Positions 1 to 6,714 of a DNA stretch of 37,994 nt are shown here, one piece after another. Position numbers and translations under genes: made by a program. How positions within the stretch are numbered: the stretch's first letter is position 1; every line of letters starts with the position of its first letter. The DNA lies in assembly GCA_028712255.1 (NCBI GenBank), contig JAQTQJ010000017.1, forward strand, positions 1 to 37,994, read 5' to 3'. Under the pieces are notes generated by a model, which worked only from the letters and a program-made list of their open reading frames with translations, made no database searches and had not been told where the DNA came from. Source of the DNA: Candidatus Omnitrophota bacterium (GTDB lineage: Bacteria; Omnitrophota; Gorgyraeia; Gygaellales; Profunditerraquicolaceae).

Positions 1-61
1 GCCCAATCTTATTTTCCGCAGTAACCACAACCTCTTTACTGATACTTGCATTCTTTATCAT
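1..61 (-). CDS. Partial CDS, possibly ACT-domain protein (3' end beyond window)
   Basis: Only the first 20 codons are inside the window; the gene runs off the left edge. It starts at ATG 61-59, preceded by a strong Shine-Dalgarno (GAGGAGG, 66-73 on the complement). The ATG overlaps the stop of the upstream desulforedoxin-like gene as ATGA, so the two are probably translationally coupled. The visible N-terminus (MIKNASISKE, then VVVTAENKIG) resembles the first beta strand and Gly turn of ACT domains, where the pattern is typically a run of V/I followed by an N-K-x-G-L turn. ACT domains bind small ligands such as amino acids and often act as regulators. The family call rests on about ten residues and is weak; the reading frame itself is secure. 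Confidence 0.4.
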   Translation of the reverse strand, partial: MIKNASISKEVVVTAENKIG

Positions 62-234
62 CCCTGCCTCCTCTTATTTTTTGTAGTCGGTTTTGCTTTC
101 TTTTTCTGCATTGCTTTGCCACAGCACCAAAGAGTCTTCCTAGATACACCAAAATTACTTATTATTACCTCTCTACCACAAGGAACGCAAACCAATTTTG
201 CACCTTTCTTCGCTTTTACTTTTGCCCTTACCAT
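58..234 (-). CDS. Desulforedoxin-like small iron protein, 58 aa
   Basis: A 58-residue protein carrying C16-V-P-C19-G and, after 17 residues, L-W-C37-C38-G-K-A-M42. This matches the desulforedoxin domain, where CxxCG and CCGxxM bind one rubredoxin-type Fe(SCys)4 centre. The domain occurs as free desulforedoxin and at the N-terminus of desulfoferrodoxin (superoxide reductase). Here it is alone, with basic tails at both ends (residues 1-13 and 40-58 are rich in Lys/Arg). The start is ATG 234 with an AAGGAGGA ribosome site just upstream, and the stop overlaps the next start as ATGA. A role as a small electron carrier or redox/metal sensor in an anaerobe is inferred. A structural zinc site is the main alternative. 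The cysteine pattern is clear; the role is not. Confidence 0.75.
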   Translation of the reverse strand: MVRAKVKAKKGAKLVCVPCGREVIISNFGVSRKTLWCCGKAMQKKKAKPTTKNKRRQG

Positions 235-251
235 TGTTTCCTCCTTTCTAT

Positions 252-620
252 TTATAAACTATATTCTATTAACCAATCTTTAGCTTTTTGAATATCATCA
301 AAAGCAGAAAACTTCCTGTCTGACGAATACGATAGGATATCAATAAAAAGTTTCAGACGTTCTCCAGGCGCAACAATAGCAGAGGCTTTTATATATGGTT
401 TATTATGCTTAACGAATTCTTGCATTGCCAGAAATACATCGGGAATATATAAATTTTCATTATTAATGTCCGCTAGAGCCAAAACAGAATATTTTGGCTG
501 TTCTTTAATGATATTTTTGCTTTTCTCTATGACTCCTAAAGCATGGTTTTTACTACAGTTTGATAAATCTATAAATAGAATATTTTTATTTTTATAAGTA
601 ATGAAACTGGCTCTTTCCAT
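252..620 (-). CDS. STAS/SEC14-like (SpoIIAA-like) domain protein
   Basis: A 122-residue cytosolic protein without signal peptide or membrane segment. Its pattern is that of the small SpoIIAA-like STAS/SEC14 family: an N-terminal strand (KNKNILFIDLSN), a central strand followed by Asn/Asp (VLALADINN), then the stretch EFVKHNKPYIKASAIV, and a C-terminal FDDIQKAKDWL helix. Proteins of this fold bind lipids or nucleotides or act as anti-anti-sigma-like switches, but these stand-alone versions are uncharacterised. The length is normal for the family. It lies 17 bp upstream of the desulforedoxin-like gene on the same strand and may be cotranscribed with it. The ribosome site before ATG 620 is poor. 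I am fairly confident of the family and cannot assign a function. Confidence 0.65.
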   Translation of the reverse strand: MERASFITYKNKNILFIDLSNCSKNHALGVIEKSKNIIKEQPKYSVLALADINNENLYIPDVFLAMQEFVKHNKPYIKASAIVAPGERLKLFIDILSYSSDRKFSAFDDIQKAKDWLIEYSL

Positions 621-658
621 ATTGTTAGACCCTATTATTAATTTTTTCTCCAGTTTTT

Positions 659-1003
659 TTACATACTTCCCTGATTAAGATCCGATATTCTCCTGGCCTT
701 TAAACCGCTTGAACCATCATCGTAATAAACAACTGTAACCGGATCAGATTGCTCAATATCAGAAAGAGATATTGTTTGAGCGCCTCTTGTAATCTCAGCT
801 TCACTGGGAACAATAATATTAATCTCATCCGCCTCTCCTGAAATAAGGCTGGAATAGTTTACGGTGATTATTGATTTTACCCAATCCATATCAACTACTG
901 TACCAGAAACAGTTTTCTGAACTTGGTCATTATCAAACGCCCATCCACAGACTGCTACCATAAAAAACAGAATAAAAATAATCGCTACCCGGATTATACC
1001 CAT
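659..1003 (-). CDS. Small exported protein, unknown function
   Basis: I do not recognise a named family. The 114-residue product begins with a hydrophobic signal peptide (about residues 4-22, ending VCGWAFD), so it is probably periplasmic or outer-membrane associated. The mature part reads as alternating beta strands: VSGTVVDMDW, then KSIITVNY, then INIIVPSEAEITRG, and DPVTVVYYDD. This suggests a small OB-like or barrel fold, of the sort seen in periplasmic proteins that define a value for a 'GTV' strand. No cysteine or histidine cluster is visible outside the signal. The start ATG 1003 has an AAGGAG ribosome site eight bases upstream. It sits 38 bp upstream of the STAS-like gene, so the two may form one transcript. 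Confidence 0.55.
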   Translation of the reverse strand: MGIIRVAIIFILFFMVAVCGWAFDNDQVQKTVSGTVVDMDWVKSIITVNYSSLISGEADEINIIVPSEAEITRGAQTISLSDIEQSDPVTVVYYDDGSSGLKARRISDLNQGSM

Positions 1004-1303
1004 ACCTAAAACTCCTTTATTAAATGAAAACGTCCAAAAAAAGTGACACCCTCTAACAAATAAAGCAACTCCCTTCTTTATAGAGAATTGCCTTAAAAAC
1101 TTATCTATTCAAATTCCATATTTTTCCTTTTTAATGCTTATTTGGAATTAGAATGAATATTGCCTAATTGTTAAAAATTACCTTCTTACTAAAATATACT
1201 CTTTCTTGCTAAAAAAATAAAGAACTTTTTCTTATTATTACTGATTATTAACTTTCCTACATAAATAAATCCAGAACTTTTCTAATAAACTGGTTGAAAA
1301 TTG
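1004..1303. other. AT-rich intergenic region, no gene seen
   Basis: 300 bases without a convincing coding frame. It holds the ribosome site of the gene ending at 659 (near 1011-1017) and a weak ATAAAG/CTTTAT hairpin around 1063-1084 that could lie in that gene's leader. The rest is poly-A/poly-T-like sequence. I could not place a confident promoter here. Confidence 0.4.
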
Positions 1304-1957
1304 TTACTTCGCCCCGGCATCTTCAAGTAATTGCGCTGTATCCATGTGGTTTTTTGATTTAGCTGCCCCTAAAACTGAATAGCCAGAAGAATCTTTGATA
1401 TTAATATCCGCACCTTTATCTATCAGTAGTTTTACGGTATCATTATGGCCCAAAAATGCCGCCCTCCACAAAGCTGTTGCGCTACCAGGCCCCCTAGTAT
1501 CTATAGTCGCACCTTTATCTATTAAAATCCTGGCGACTTCGGTGTTGCCAAACGATGCCGCCCACAGAAGAGGTGTCCAACCATCAGAATCCTTAACATT
1601 AACATCTGCGCCTTTGTCTATAAGTAATTTTGCGATTTCCGGATAACCTTTAAACGAAGCCTGTATCAAAGCTGTCGTTTCGTTAGAGCTTTTAACATCC
1701 ACCTTTGCGCCTTTAGACAACAAAAGTTTGGCAATTTCGGTATAACCATAAGATGTTGCCCACATTAAAGGTGTCCAACCATCAAGAGTTTTAACAACAT
1801 TCACATCCGCACCTTCGGATATAAATTCACTAACTTTTCGGAGATCATTATTCCTTAATGCGCGCATCAACTCATCGTTAATATCTGCCAAACAAAGCGC
1901 AGGAATCAGCATTATGCTCAAAGTAAAAATAGAAAAAATCCTGACTATTTTTTTCAT
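1304..1957 (-). CDS. Exported ankyrin-repeat protein
   Basis: A 217-residue protein with a signal peptide (MKKIVRIF, then a hydrophobic run ending ALCLAD near residue 25), followed by ankyrin repeats to the C-terminus. Five clear repeats carry the diagnostic G-x-TPL or ATAL start, the A-x-x-G helix turn and the LLxxGAxxx end (for example GWTPLMWATSYGYTEIAKLL, and GWTPLLWAASFGNTEVARIL). A weaker capping repeat precedes them (residues about 27-55), giving about six units in all. Ankyrin repeats bind proteins; an exported one probably acts in the periplasm or outside the cell, with an unknown partner. The start has an AGGAGG ribosome site. The gene is followed by a long non-coding gap, so it is probably its own unit or is cotranscribed with the gene at 2018-2506. 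Confidence 0.85.
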   Translation of the reverse strand: MKKIVRIFSIFTLSIMLIPALCLADINDELMRALRNNDLRKVSEFISEGADVNVVKTLDGWTPLMWATSYGYTEIAKLLLSKGAKVDVKSSNETTALIQASFKGYPEIAKLLIDKGADVNVKDSDGWTPLLWAASFGNTEVARILIDKGATIDTRGPGSATALWRAAFLGHNDTVKLLIDKGADINIKDSSGYSVLGAAKSKNHMDTAQLLEDAGAK

Positions 1958-2017
1958 ATTTTTCCTCCTTTTATCACCACAATCACACTTTCGCTTTATA
2001 TGATATTAGCTAATAGA

Positions 2018-2506
2018 TTATTTCTTTAGCTTTTTGACAGCTTCTTGCACTTCTGAACTGTTTACGATATTCATGAATTTAGGATTTTTCAATAAGGCCT
2101 GGATATCGCCTTTTTTTGCTGCAGCCTGAAGTTGAGGATCGCTAGCCATTTGCTGAAACCCGGGATCTTTAGCCAATCCCGTAATAATAGCTGCGTTTTT
2201 CGGATTTTTCATTAACCTCTGTCCGTAAGAAGGAGGCTGGGATTGAACTGGATTATTCGCCTCAACGGTAGGCTCAATAGGTGTGGGTAAAGTATAATTT
2301 GCTGACTCAATTTTAATAACCTTTTCTCCCGCTACTTTTGTTTCTCCGAAAGCATAGGTATTTATAGTATAAACACCGTTTACATAAGAAAGTATTTCGC
2401 CATTAATTACACTGCCGTCAGCTAGCTCAATCTTGCTTAACTGTCCACAATAAACAGATATATTTAACGCTAAAATTAACAAGCAAAAAATAATAATTTT
2501 TTTCAA
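2018..2506 (-). CDS. Exported protein with C-terminal STI1-like helical domain
   Basis: A 162-residue exported protein. After a signal peptide (residues 1-20, ending ISVYCG), the first half (about 22-75) looks like a small beta domain: KIELADGSVINGEI, then YTINT, then GETKVAGEKVIKIE. A Pro/Gln-rich linker follows (residues 78-95). The C-terminal part (about 100-160) resembles an STI1/DP domain, with an A-x-DPxLQ-x-AAKKGD pattern and ALLKNPKF; such modules bind hydrophobic peptide segments in chaperone cofactors. The start appears to be TTG 2506 (TTG-AAA-AAA-ATT) with an AAAGGCGG ribosome site; no ATG lies nearby. The two-part architecture is visible; the function, perhaps envelope protein handling, is inference. 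Confidence 0.6.
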   Translation of the reverse strand: MKKIIIFCLLILALNISVYCGQLSKIELADGSVINGEILSYVNGVYTINTYAFGETKVAGEKVIKIESANYTLPTPIEPTVEANNPVQSQPPSYGQRLMKNPKNAAIITGLAKDPGFQQMASDPQLQAAAKKGDIQALLKNPKFMNIVNSSEVQEAVKKLKK

Positions 2507-2541
2507 GTATACCGCCTTTTAATTATTTTACCTTAAACAAA

Positions 2542-2574
2542 AACTCCTTGCAACATAATTTGCTGCAAGGAGTT
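2542..2574 (-). terminator. Rho-independent terminator (minus-strand transcripts)
   Basis: A perfect 11-bp stem, AACTCCTTGCA (2542-2552) with its complement at 2564-2574, and an 11-base loop. Read on the minus strand it is followed directly by TTTTTGTTT. It would stop transcripts arriving from the holin-like or MscS genes before the gene at 2018-2506. A related hairpin with compensating stem changes occurs at 33758-33790. Confidence 0.7.
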
Positions 2575-2756
2575 AACAGGCTCGCATTGTAAAAAATTTT
2601 CATAACTGGTTACATCCAGAAAACACAAGTGACCAGTTTAACGAATTTGCCTAAATTGACTAAAAGATCTCTTTAATTACGCATAAGTTTTGGATTTTGA
2701 CTTCTATTCCCTTAACATTTTCAAAGGTAGATGTTATAACGAGTAGAAAATGCTAG

Positions 2757-3389
2757 TTAGGCCTATTTACAGGGAAATTTGTAAAAAAATTCATAGGAAG
2801 AACAAACCTGAAAGTTTCTGAAATTTCATTAGGTGCTTCTGGTTTTTGGGGAGACAAATACTTCTCTGAGAAAAAGGCTTCGGCTATAGTAAATGAGGCT
2901 TTTGCGCGGGGAGTTAATTTTTTCGATACAGGACACAACTATTCGAATTTTAACGCAGAGCCTCGTCTTGGCCGGATTATTAAAGAAATACTGTCAAAAA
3001 ATGACCGATCAAGCATTATTATTTCTACGAAAGGCGGGACTATTATTGACACCGGTCAAGTTTTCCCATTTCAATACGTCAAAACCAAAGATTATTCTCC
3101 CGATGCCATAGAATTATCCTGCTCAGAGTCAATCAAAAATCTTAATTGCGGTTATTTGGATATTTTTCAACTTCAAGGAATGAGCAAAACATGGATTAAT
3201 GGGCCGCTTATTGAAAGACTATTAGATATGAAACGAAAAGTAATGTTTCGATATCTAGGTGTAAATACACATAGCGAAGCGGAAATGCTGTTGATTTCAA
3301 AGCGGCCAGAGATATTCGATATGGTATTAATTGATTATGCGGAGGAGACGGAAGAAATATATTTATTTCTCAGTAAATTTGTTGTATAA
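2757..3389 (+). pseudogene. Aldo/keto reductase remnant, no start and truncated
   Basis: The plus frame is open from just after a TAG at 2754-2756 to TAA 3387-3389 (210 codons). It reads as the N-terminal half of an aldo/keto reductase: GRTNLKVSEISLGASGFWG, then the cofactor-pocket segment ARGVNFFDTGHNYSN, then RSSIIISTKGG and the CGYLDIFQLQGMS strand. The family is normally about 300 residues, so the C-terminal half is missing; the last part ends FLSKFVV where the minus-strand holin-like gene begins to overlap. There is no ATG, GTG or TTG in the frame before residue 130, and the natural start region is replaced by a short out-of-frame stretch. I conclude this is a decayed gene whose two ends were lost. 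Confidence 0.75.
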
Positions 3390-3611
3390 CAACGCAAATA
3401 AAAAACAACCTATACCGGCATCAAAGAATCCATAGGCTGTACCTATTAAACTACCAATAGGAGTTACTGAATAGCCAATGTAGTATGACTTTGCAATTAA
3501 AGCCGCTTCTTTACTACCATAGCCTAAAATCCCAAGCCATGTAAGCACAAACATGCTGACGCTCCACAGAATTCCTCCTGCAAGACCGAACGCTCTTACA
3601 TTCAATTTCAT
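3363..3611 (-). CDS. Small holin-like membrane protein, 82 aa
   Basis: An 82-residue protein with two hydrophobic segments (about residues 8-30 and 48-76), typical of the small bacteriophage-holin-annotated proteins found on many chromosomes, which carry the pattern MKLNVxAFGLAxG at the N-terminus and PxGSLIGxxxGFxDxxIGxxxFAxLYN at the C-terminus. Both patterns are present. I chose ATG 3611 rather than the GTG nine bases earlier, because the GTG lies in the G-rich ribosome site (GGGGGGTG) and because the family begins MKLN. Chromosomal copies are probably not lysis proteins; the function is unknown. Its 3' end overlaps the truncated reductase remnant by 27 bp, tail to tail. Confidence 0.7.
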   Translation of the reverse strand: MKLNVRAFGLAGGILWSVSMFVLTWLGILGYGSKEAALIAKSYYIGYSVTPIGSLIGTAYGFFDAGIGCFLFALLYNKFTEK

Positions 3612-3662
3612 AATCCACACCCCCCCTTATAATTTATAAATTACAATGGATAGAATTGAAGA

Positions 3663-4523
3663 TCATAATACCTTGCTACTATTAATCCTTATCTGCGGCA
3701 AAGGTAAGCCTTCCTGCTTGAATCTCTTAATTAATTCTTCTCTTATTTCACAACGTAAATCCCATGCCTTAGATGAATCTGATGCTTTACACAATATCCT
3801 TAATACCATTGATTTCTCTGTAAAATCAACAACCTGTACTACAGCTATTCTTTCCGGAGTAGAATTCTTACTTATGCCTATAACTTCTTTAACCCATCCC
3901 TTAATTTTATCAACATCACATGTATAGTCTACATATATCATAACAGTTCCTATTAAAGATGGGTCCTTAATGGTCCAATTCTCGATAACTTCGTTTACCA
4001 TTATGTTATTAGGAACGACTATCCTCCTATTATCCCAAGTACGTATAATAGTATGCATCAGTGCTATTTCTTCTACCCACCCCCAATCGTTCCTAAAGAT
4101 AACCGCGTCATCTAAACGAACCGGCTGAGAAAAAGAAATACAGATGCCACCAATAATATTAGAAAGGGTATTTTGGGCTGCCATACCTATAGCTATGCCT
4201 GCAATTCCTGCAGAAGCTAAAAGCGCTGTACCTATATGGCGCATCTGCTGAAACTGCTGAAGAAAAACAACAAAAGCAAATAAATAAATGCTAGTCTCAA
4301 TAATTCTACGAATTACTGTAATCTTGGTCTCAATTGCAGAAACTCCTAAAATCCCGGCTTTTTTAAATCTTGTTATAATTCTTCTCTGCAGATGATATAG
4401 CAATACGGCTACTATTTTAGTCAGGATGACTGCAGTTAAAGCAATGATAAAAGATACCCATATCTTAGGAAATGCGTTATGCCTTATAATTACATTAATA
4501 GTATGCGAAATCTTATCAAACAT
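3663..4523 (-). CDS. MscS-family mechanosensitive channel
   Basis: A 286-residue small-conductance mechanosensitive channel. Three hydrophobic helices fill residues about 12-110. The pore helix TM3 is recognisable by its Ala/Gly-rich stretch (ALLASAGIAGIAIGMAAQ) followed by NTLSNIIGGICISFSQPVRLDD, which leads into the beta domain. The beta domain contains the usual WGWVEEI-x-x-x-HTIIRTWDNRRIVVPNN and the C-terminal alpha/beta domain follows to the end. The length equals classical MscS. It gates in response to membrane tension and releases solutes on osmotic downshock. The start ATG 4523 has a GGAGGG site. It is monocistronic by spacing: 334 bp of non-coding DNA upstream and the holin-like gene 51 bp downstream. 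Confidence 0.9.
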   Translation of the reverse strand: MFDKISHTINVIIRHNAFPKIWVSFIIALTAVILTKIVAVLLYHLQRRIITRFKKAGILGVSAIETKITVIRRIIETSIYLFAFVVFLQQFQQMRHIGTALLASAGIAGIAIGMAAQNTLSNIIGGICISFSQPVRLDDAVIFRNDWGWVEEIALMHTIIRTWDNRRIVVPNNIMVNEVIENWTIKDPSLIGTVMIYVDYTCDVDKIKGWVKEVIGISKNSTPERIAVVQVVDFTEKSMVLRILCKASDSSKAWDLRCEIREELIKRFKQEGLPLPQIRINSSKVL

Positions 4524-4800
4524 AATCCCTCCATTACTTTAGTTTTACTCCCCACAGGTATAGGTAATTATCTCTCAATTTACAAGCCCTATTATATAAA
4601 GAATGGGCTAAATTACAAGGATATTATTGGACATCAGAGATAAAGTTATAAAGTAGATTTGAGATATATCTAAAGACTCAAAACGAAAAGTTTTGAACAA
4701 AATTTCTGGATTTTTGTCCAATTTATCCATTTCTGTCACCCTTTCCAGGGGACATATAAATCATAACTACTTGTACCATATATAGTTACAGATGTCATCC
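4524..4800. other. Intergenic region holding the first copy of a dispersed hairpin element
   Basis: Non-coding. Bases 4524-4700 carry only the MscS ribosome site and AT-rich DNA. Bases about 4714 onward contain the hairpin-bearing repeat described in the next entry, which runs into the IS30 left end. Confidence 0.5.
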
Positions 4801-4806
4801 TTCGGT
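4714..4806 (-). repeat. Dispersed hairpin element, copy A
   Basis: About 90 bases here align with 33894-33985. Shared landmarks, in plus order, are TTTTGTCCA, an ATTTxTCCATTT box, a hairpin with loop TTTCCA, then ACATA-x-ATCATAA and a final ATGTC. In this copy the stem is TGTCaCCC/GGGGACA; in copy B it is ATGTCTC/GAGACAT. The stem sequence differs while pairing is largely kept, which argues for selection on RNA or DNA structure. It lies between MscS and the IS30 remnant. It could be a small mobile element end or a structured regulatory RNA. Confidence 0.5.
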
Positions 4807-5635
4807 TCAAGAAACTAATGCAACACCTTAACCTGCTATAATGGCAGGAGAAAGGAGTTGCTAATGATTAAATACCAAAGAATTACGTTCGTGGAGCGAG
4901 AAGAAATTAGCCGGTACATTGCTTCAGGATACAGTAGCCGGAAAATTGCTCAAAGCCTTAATCGGCTGCCAAGTACTATCTCTCGAGAAATTATTCGCTT
5001 GGGAGTTATAGGACGAAAATATTATCGGGCTATTTTCGCTCAACAACAATCAAACAAAATGCGCCATAAGTTACGTAAAAATCGTAAGTTTGATAACAAC
5101 ATCCCCTTGCGCGAAGTCGTGCTTTATTATTTAGCAAAAAACTGGTCACCGGAACAAATTGCCAAGAGCCTAATTATATTGTATCCTAATGACATGATTA
5201 TGCGCGTATCTCATGAAACTATTTATTCGTACCTCTATATTCTACCACGCGGAGCATTAAAACGTGAAATAGTATCATCTTTATGACGGCATCATCTGCA
5301 TCGCCGAAAAGTTCCGCCAATTGCCCAAAGGTTTAAAAAGAACATTAACCTATAATCAAGGCCGAGAGATAGCTCAACACAAACTTTTTTCAAAAGAAAA
5401 CAGAAATAACCGTTTACTTCGCGCATCCTAGCTCCCCTTGGGAACGAGGAACAAATGAAAACACGAATGGTTTAATACGAAAGTATTTTCCTAGTGAAAC
5501 AGATTTTAATAAGATCTCTATAAATAGACTTAAAGAAGTCCAAGACGAATTAAATGATAGACCGCGAAAAACACTTGGTTTTTATACACCTCTTGAAAAA
5601 TTCTGTGAAGTGTTGTGTTAGCAATTTGAATCTAC
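4801..5635 (+). mobile_element. IS30-family insertion sequence, degenerate and internally deleted
   Basis: The remnant is bounded by imperfect inverted repeats: left about 4801-4826 (ending TAATGCAACAC) and right about 5610-5635 (beginning GTGTTGTGTTAG), sharing GTGTTG and TTGAA blocks. It encloses a broken IS30 transposase. At about 0.83 kb it is shorter than intact IS30 relatives (about 1.0-1.2 kb), which fits an internal deletion. The element is not expected to move by itself. Confidence 0.75.
4864..5621 (+). pseudogene. IS30-family transposase, disrupted
   Basis: The first 140 codons from ATG 4864 (AAAGGAG site upstream) encode the IS30 N-terminal region: a helix-turn-helix (SGYSSRKIAQSLNRLPSTISREI) and the NWSPEQIAKSL segment with HETIYSYLY. 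A TGA at 5284-5286 then stops the frame. The C-terminal catalytic part continues after it in shifted frames: LTYNQGREIAQHKLF in one frame near 5340-5390 and then VYFAHPSSPWERGTNENTNG, with RPRKTLGF, in another up to TAG 5619-5621. The segment between the RRK region and LTYNQG, which carries the first catalytic Asp of the DDE triad, is missing. Both the deletion and the frameshift inactivate the enzyme. Confidence 0.88.
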
Positions 5636-5682
5636 CCACCTCTCTAGGGAGCGGACATTTTATATCTTCTTACACTTATAAC

Positions 5683-6021
5683 CTAATCATGTTCCTTCTT
5701 AACCAACAATCTGCCTACTACCATTACCACAATAATAATTAAACCTATACCTACAATTGCAGATATTATATAAGCAAAACTTAACTGCGATAGCCCCTTT
5801 CCCTCCCAACCCTTGAAAGCATAATCAGGCATAGGCGCATTCCAAAGGCTAGAGAGTTTTTCAAGACCCTGAGGAATATATCCTACAAGTTTCTGCATCT
5901 CATCAGCTCCCCATTCACCCCAAGCTGATCCAGCCTTAAAATGTTCAGGCAATAATAAGCCCAGCGGAGAAAAAATAGCTAAAATACCTAACCCTATCCA
6001 TAATTTATTAGTGAGTTTCAT
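5683..6021 (-). CDS. PDGLE/CbiN-like subunit of nickel/cobalt ECF transporter
   Basis: A 112-residue membrane protein with an N-terminal helix (about residues 5-25) and a C-terminal helix (about 82-105) separated by an external loop. The segment SPLGLLLPEHFKAG plus the loop pattern KGWEGKGL is that of the PDGLE-type partner that accompanies CbiM in nickel and cobalt uptake systems, where CbiN/NikN-like subunits help load the metal. I start at ATG 6021 (GAGGTG site), which overlaps the end of cbiM by 14 bp, rather than at the upstream GTG inside the ribosome site. The energising CbiQ and CbiO subunits are not in the window, so it depends on subunits encoded elsewhere or works as a CbiM-CbiN pair. 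Confidence 0.75.
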   Translation of the reverse strand: MKLTNKLWIGLGILAIFSPLGLLLPEHFKAGSAWGEWGADEMQKLVGYIPQGLEKLSSLWNAPMPDYAFKGWEGKGLSQLSFAYIISAIVGIGLIIIVVMVVGRLLVKKEHD

Positions 6022-6703
6022 TGGCCACCTCACTTTCCTTAATAAATTCCGGGGAATGTTTTTGTAAATATTTAATTACTAAAGCTGTAACAATCGCCTC
6101 AACCCATCCAAATATCAATAAATGCTCTCCTAGCATTACAGGCACTGCTACCTTGAAACCATACGGACAATAAAGAGATTGTCCGTTTGTAGCATGATGT
6201 AATAAAGGCTGTAGCCCGAATTCAACACCAGCAAAAAAAGCAGCGACATTAATACCTATATATCCTGCTATGCCAGCAGCTAATACTCTTCTTTTTGAAC
6301 CCATAGGTGCATTATAACTAATCGCCCTATATACATAATAACCTACAAAAGGTAGAACAAGCGCCATATTAAAACAATTAGCGCCAATAGCCGTAATTCC
6401 ACCATCACCAAACAAAAACGCTTGGATAACTAATGCTACGGTTAAAGCAATGCAAGCTGCCCAAGGGCCAAGAAGTATCGCTACCAATACCCCACCCACA
6501 GCATGTCCAGTTGTTCCTCCTGGTATTGGCACATTAAACATCATAATCACAAAACTAAATGCCGCGCCTATTGCCAACATCGGTACTTGTCTAGCTTTTA
6601 ATGTCTTCTTAACAACTTTTGATGCAACCGTCCATATCGGCAACATTACCGCGTAAAATACGCCGCAAGTTGCCGGCCCTAAATATCCATCTGGTATATG
6701 CAT
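6008..6703 (-). CDS. cbiM: CbiM-type nickel/cobalt transporter substrate component
   Basis: A 231-residue integral membrane protein that begins MHIPDGYLGP, the invariant N-terminus of CbiM/NikM in which the amino group, His2 and nearby His bind Ni(II) or Co(II). Further signatures are MFNVPIPGGTTGHAVGGVL and GDGGITAIGANCFNMALVLPF. Six to seven hydrophobic helices follow. CbiM is the substrate-capture S component of group I energy-coupling-factor transporters. It lies 11 bp after the porin gene and overlaps the PDGLE gene, so the three form an operon for metal passage across both membranes. The nearby nikR argues that the substrate is nickel rather than cobalt. I see no cobalamin riboswitch upstream. 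Confidence 0.93.
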   Translation of the reverse strand: MHIPDGYLGPATCGVFYAVMLPIWTVASKVVKKTLKARQVPMLAIGAAFSFVIMMFNVPIPGGTTGHAVGGVLVAILLGPWAACIALTVALVIQAFLFGDGGITAIGANCFNMALVLPFVGYYVYRAISYNAPMGSKRRVLAAGIAGYIGINVAAFFAGVEFGLQPLLHHATNGQSLYCPYGFKVAVPVMLGEHLLIFGWVEAIVTALVIKYLQKHSPEFIKESEVANETH

Positions 6704-6714
6704 ATTCCCTCCTT

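Noticed and set aside
1304-1957. CRISPR-like or tandem DNA repeat
   Set aside because: The periodicity comes from ankyrin codons, with diverged sequence and no spacers.
3363-3611. Phage lysis gene showing a second prophage
   Set aside because: No other phage gene is near, and this family is common on chromosomes.
6008-6703. Cobalamin biosynthesis assignment for cbiM
   Set aside because: No other cobalamin gene or riboswitch; the neighbouring nikR favours nickel uptake.
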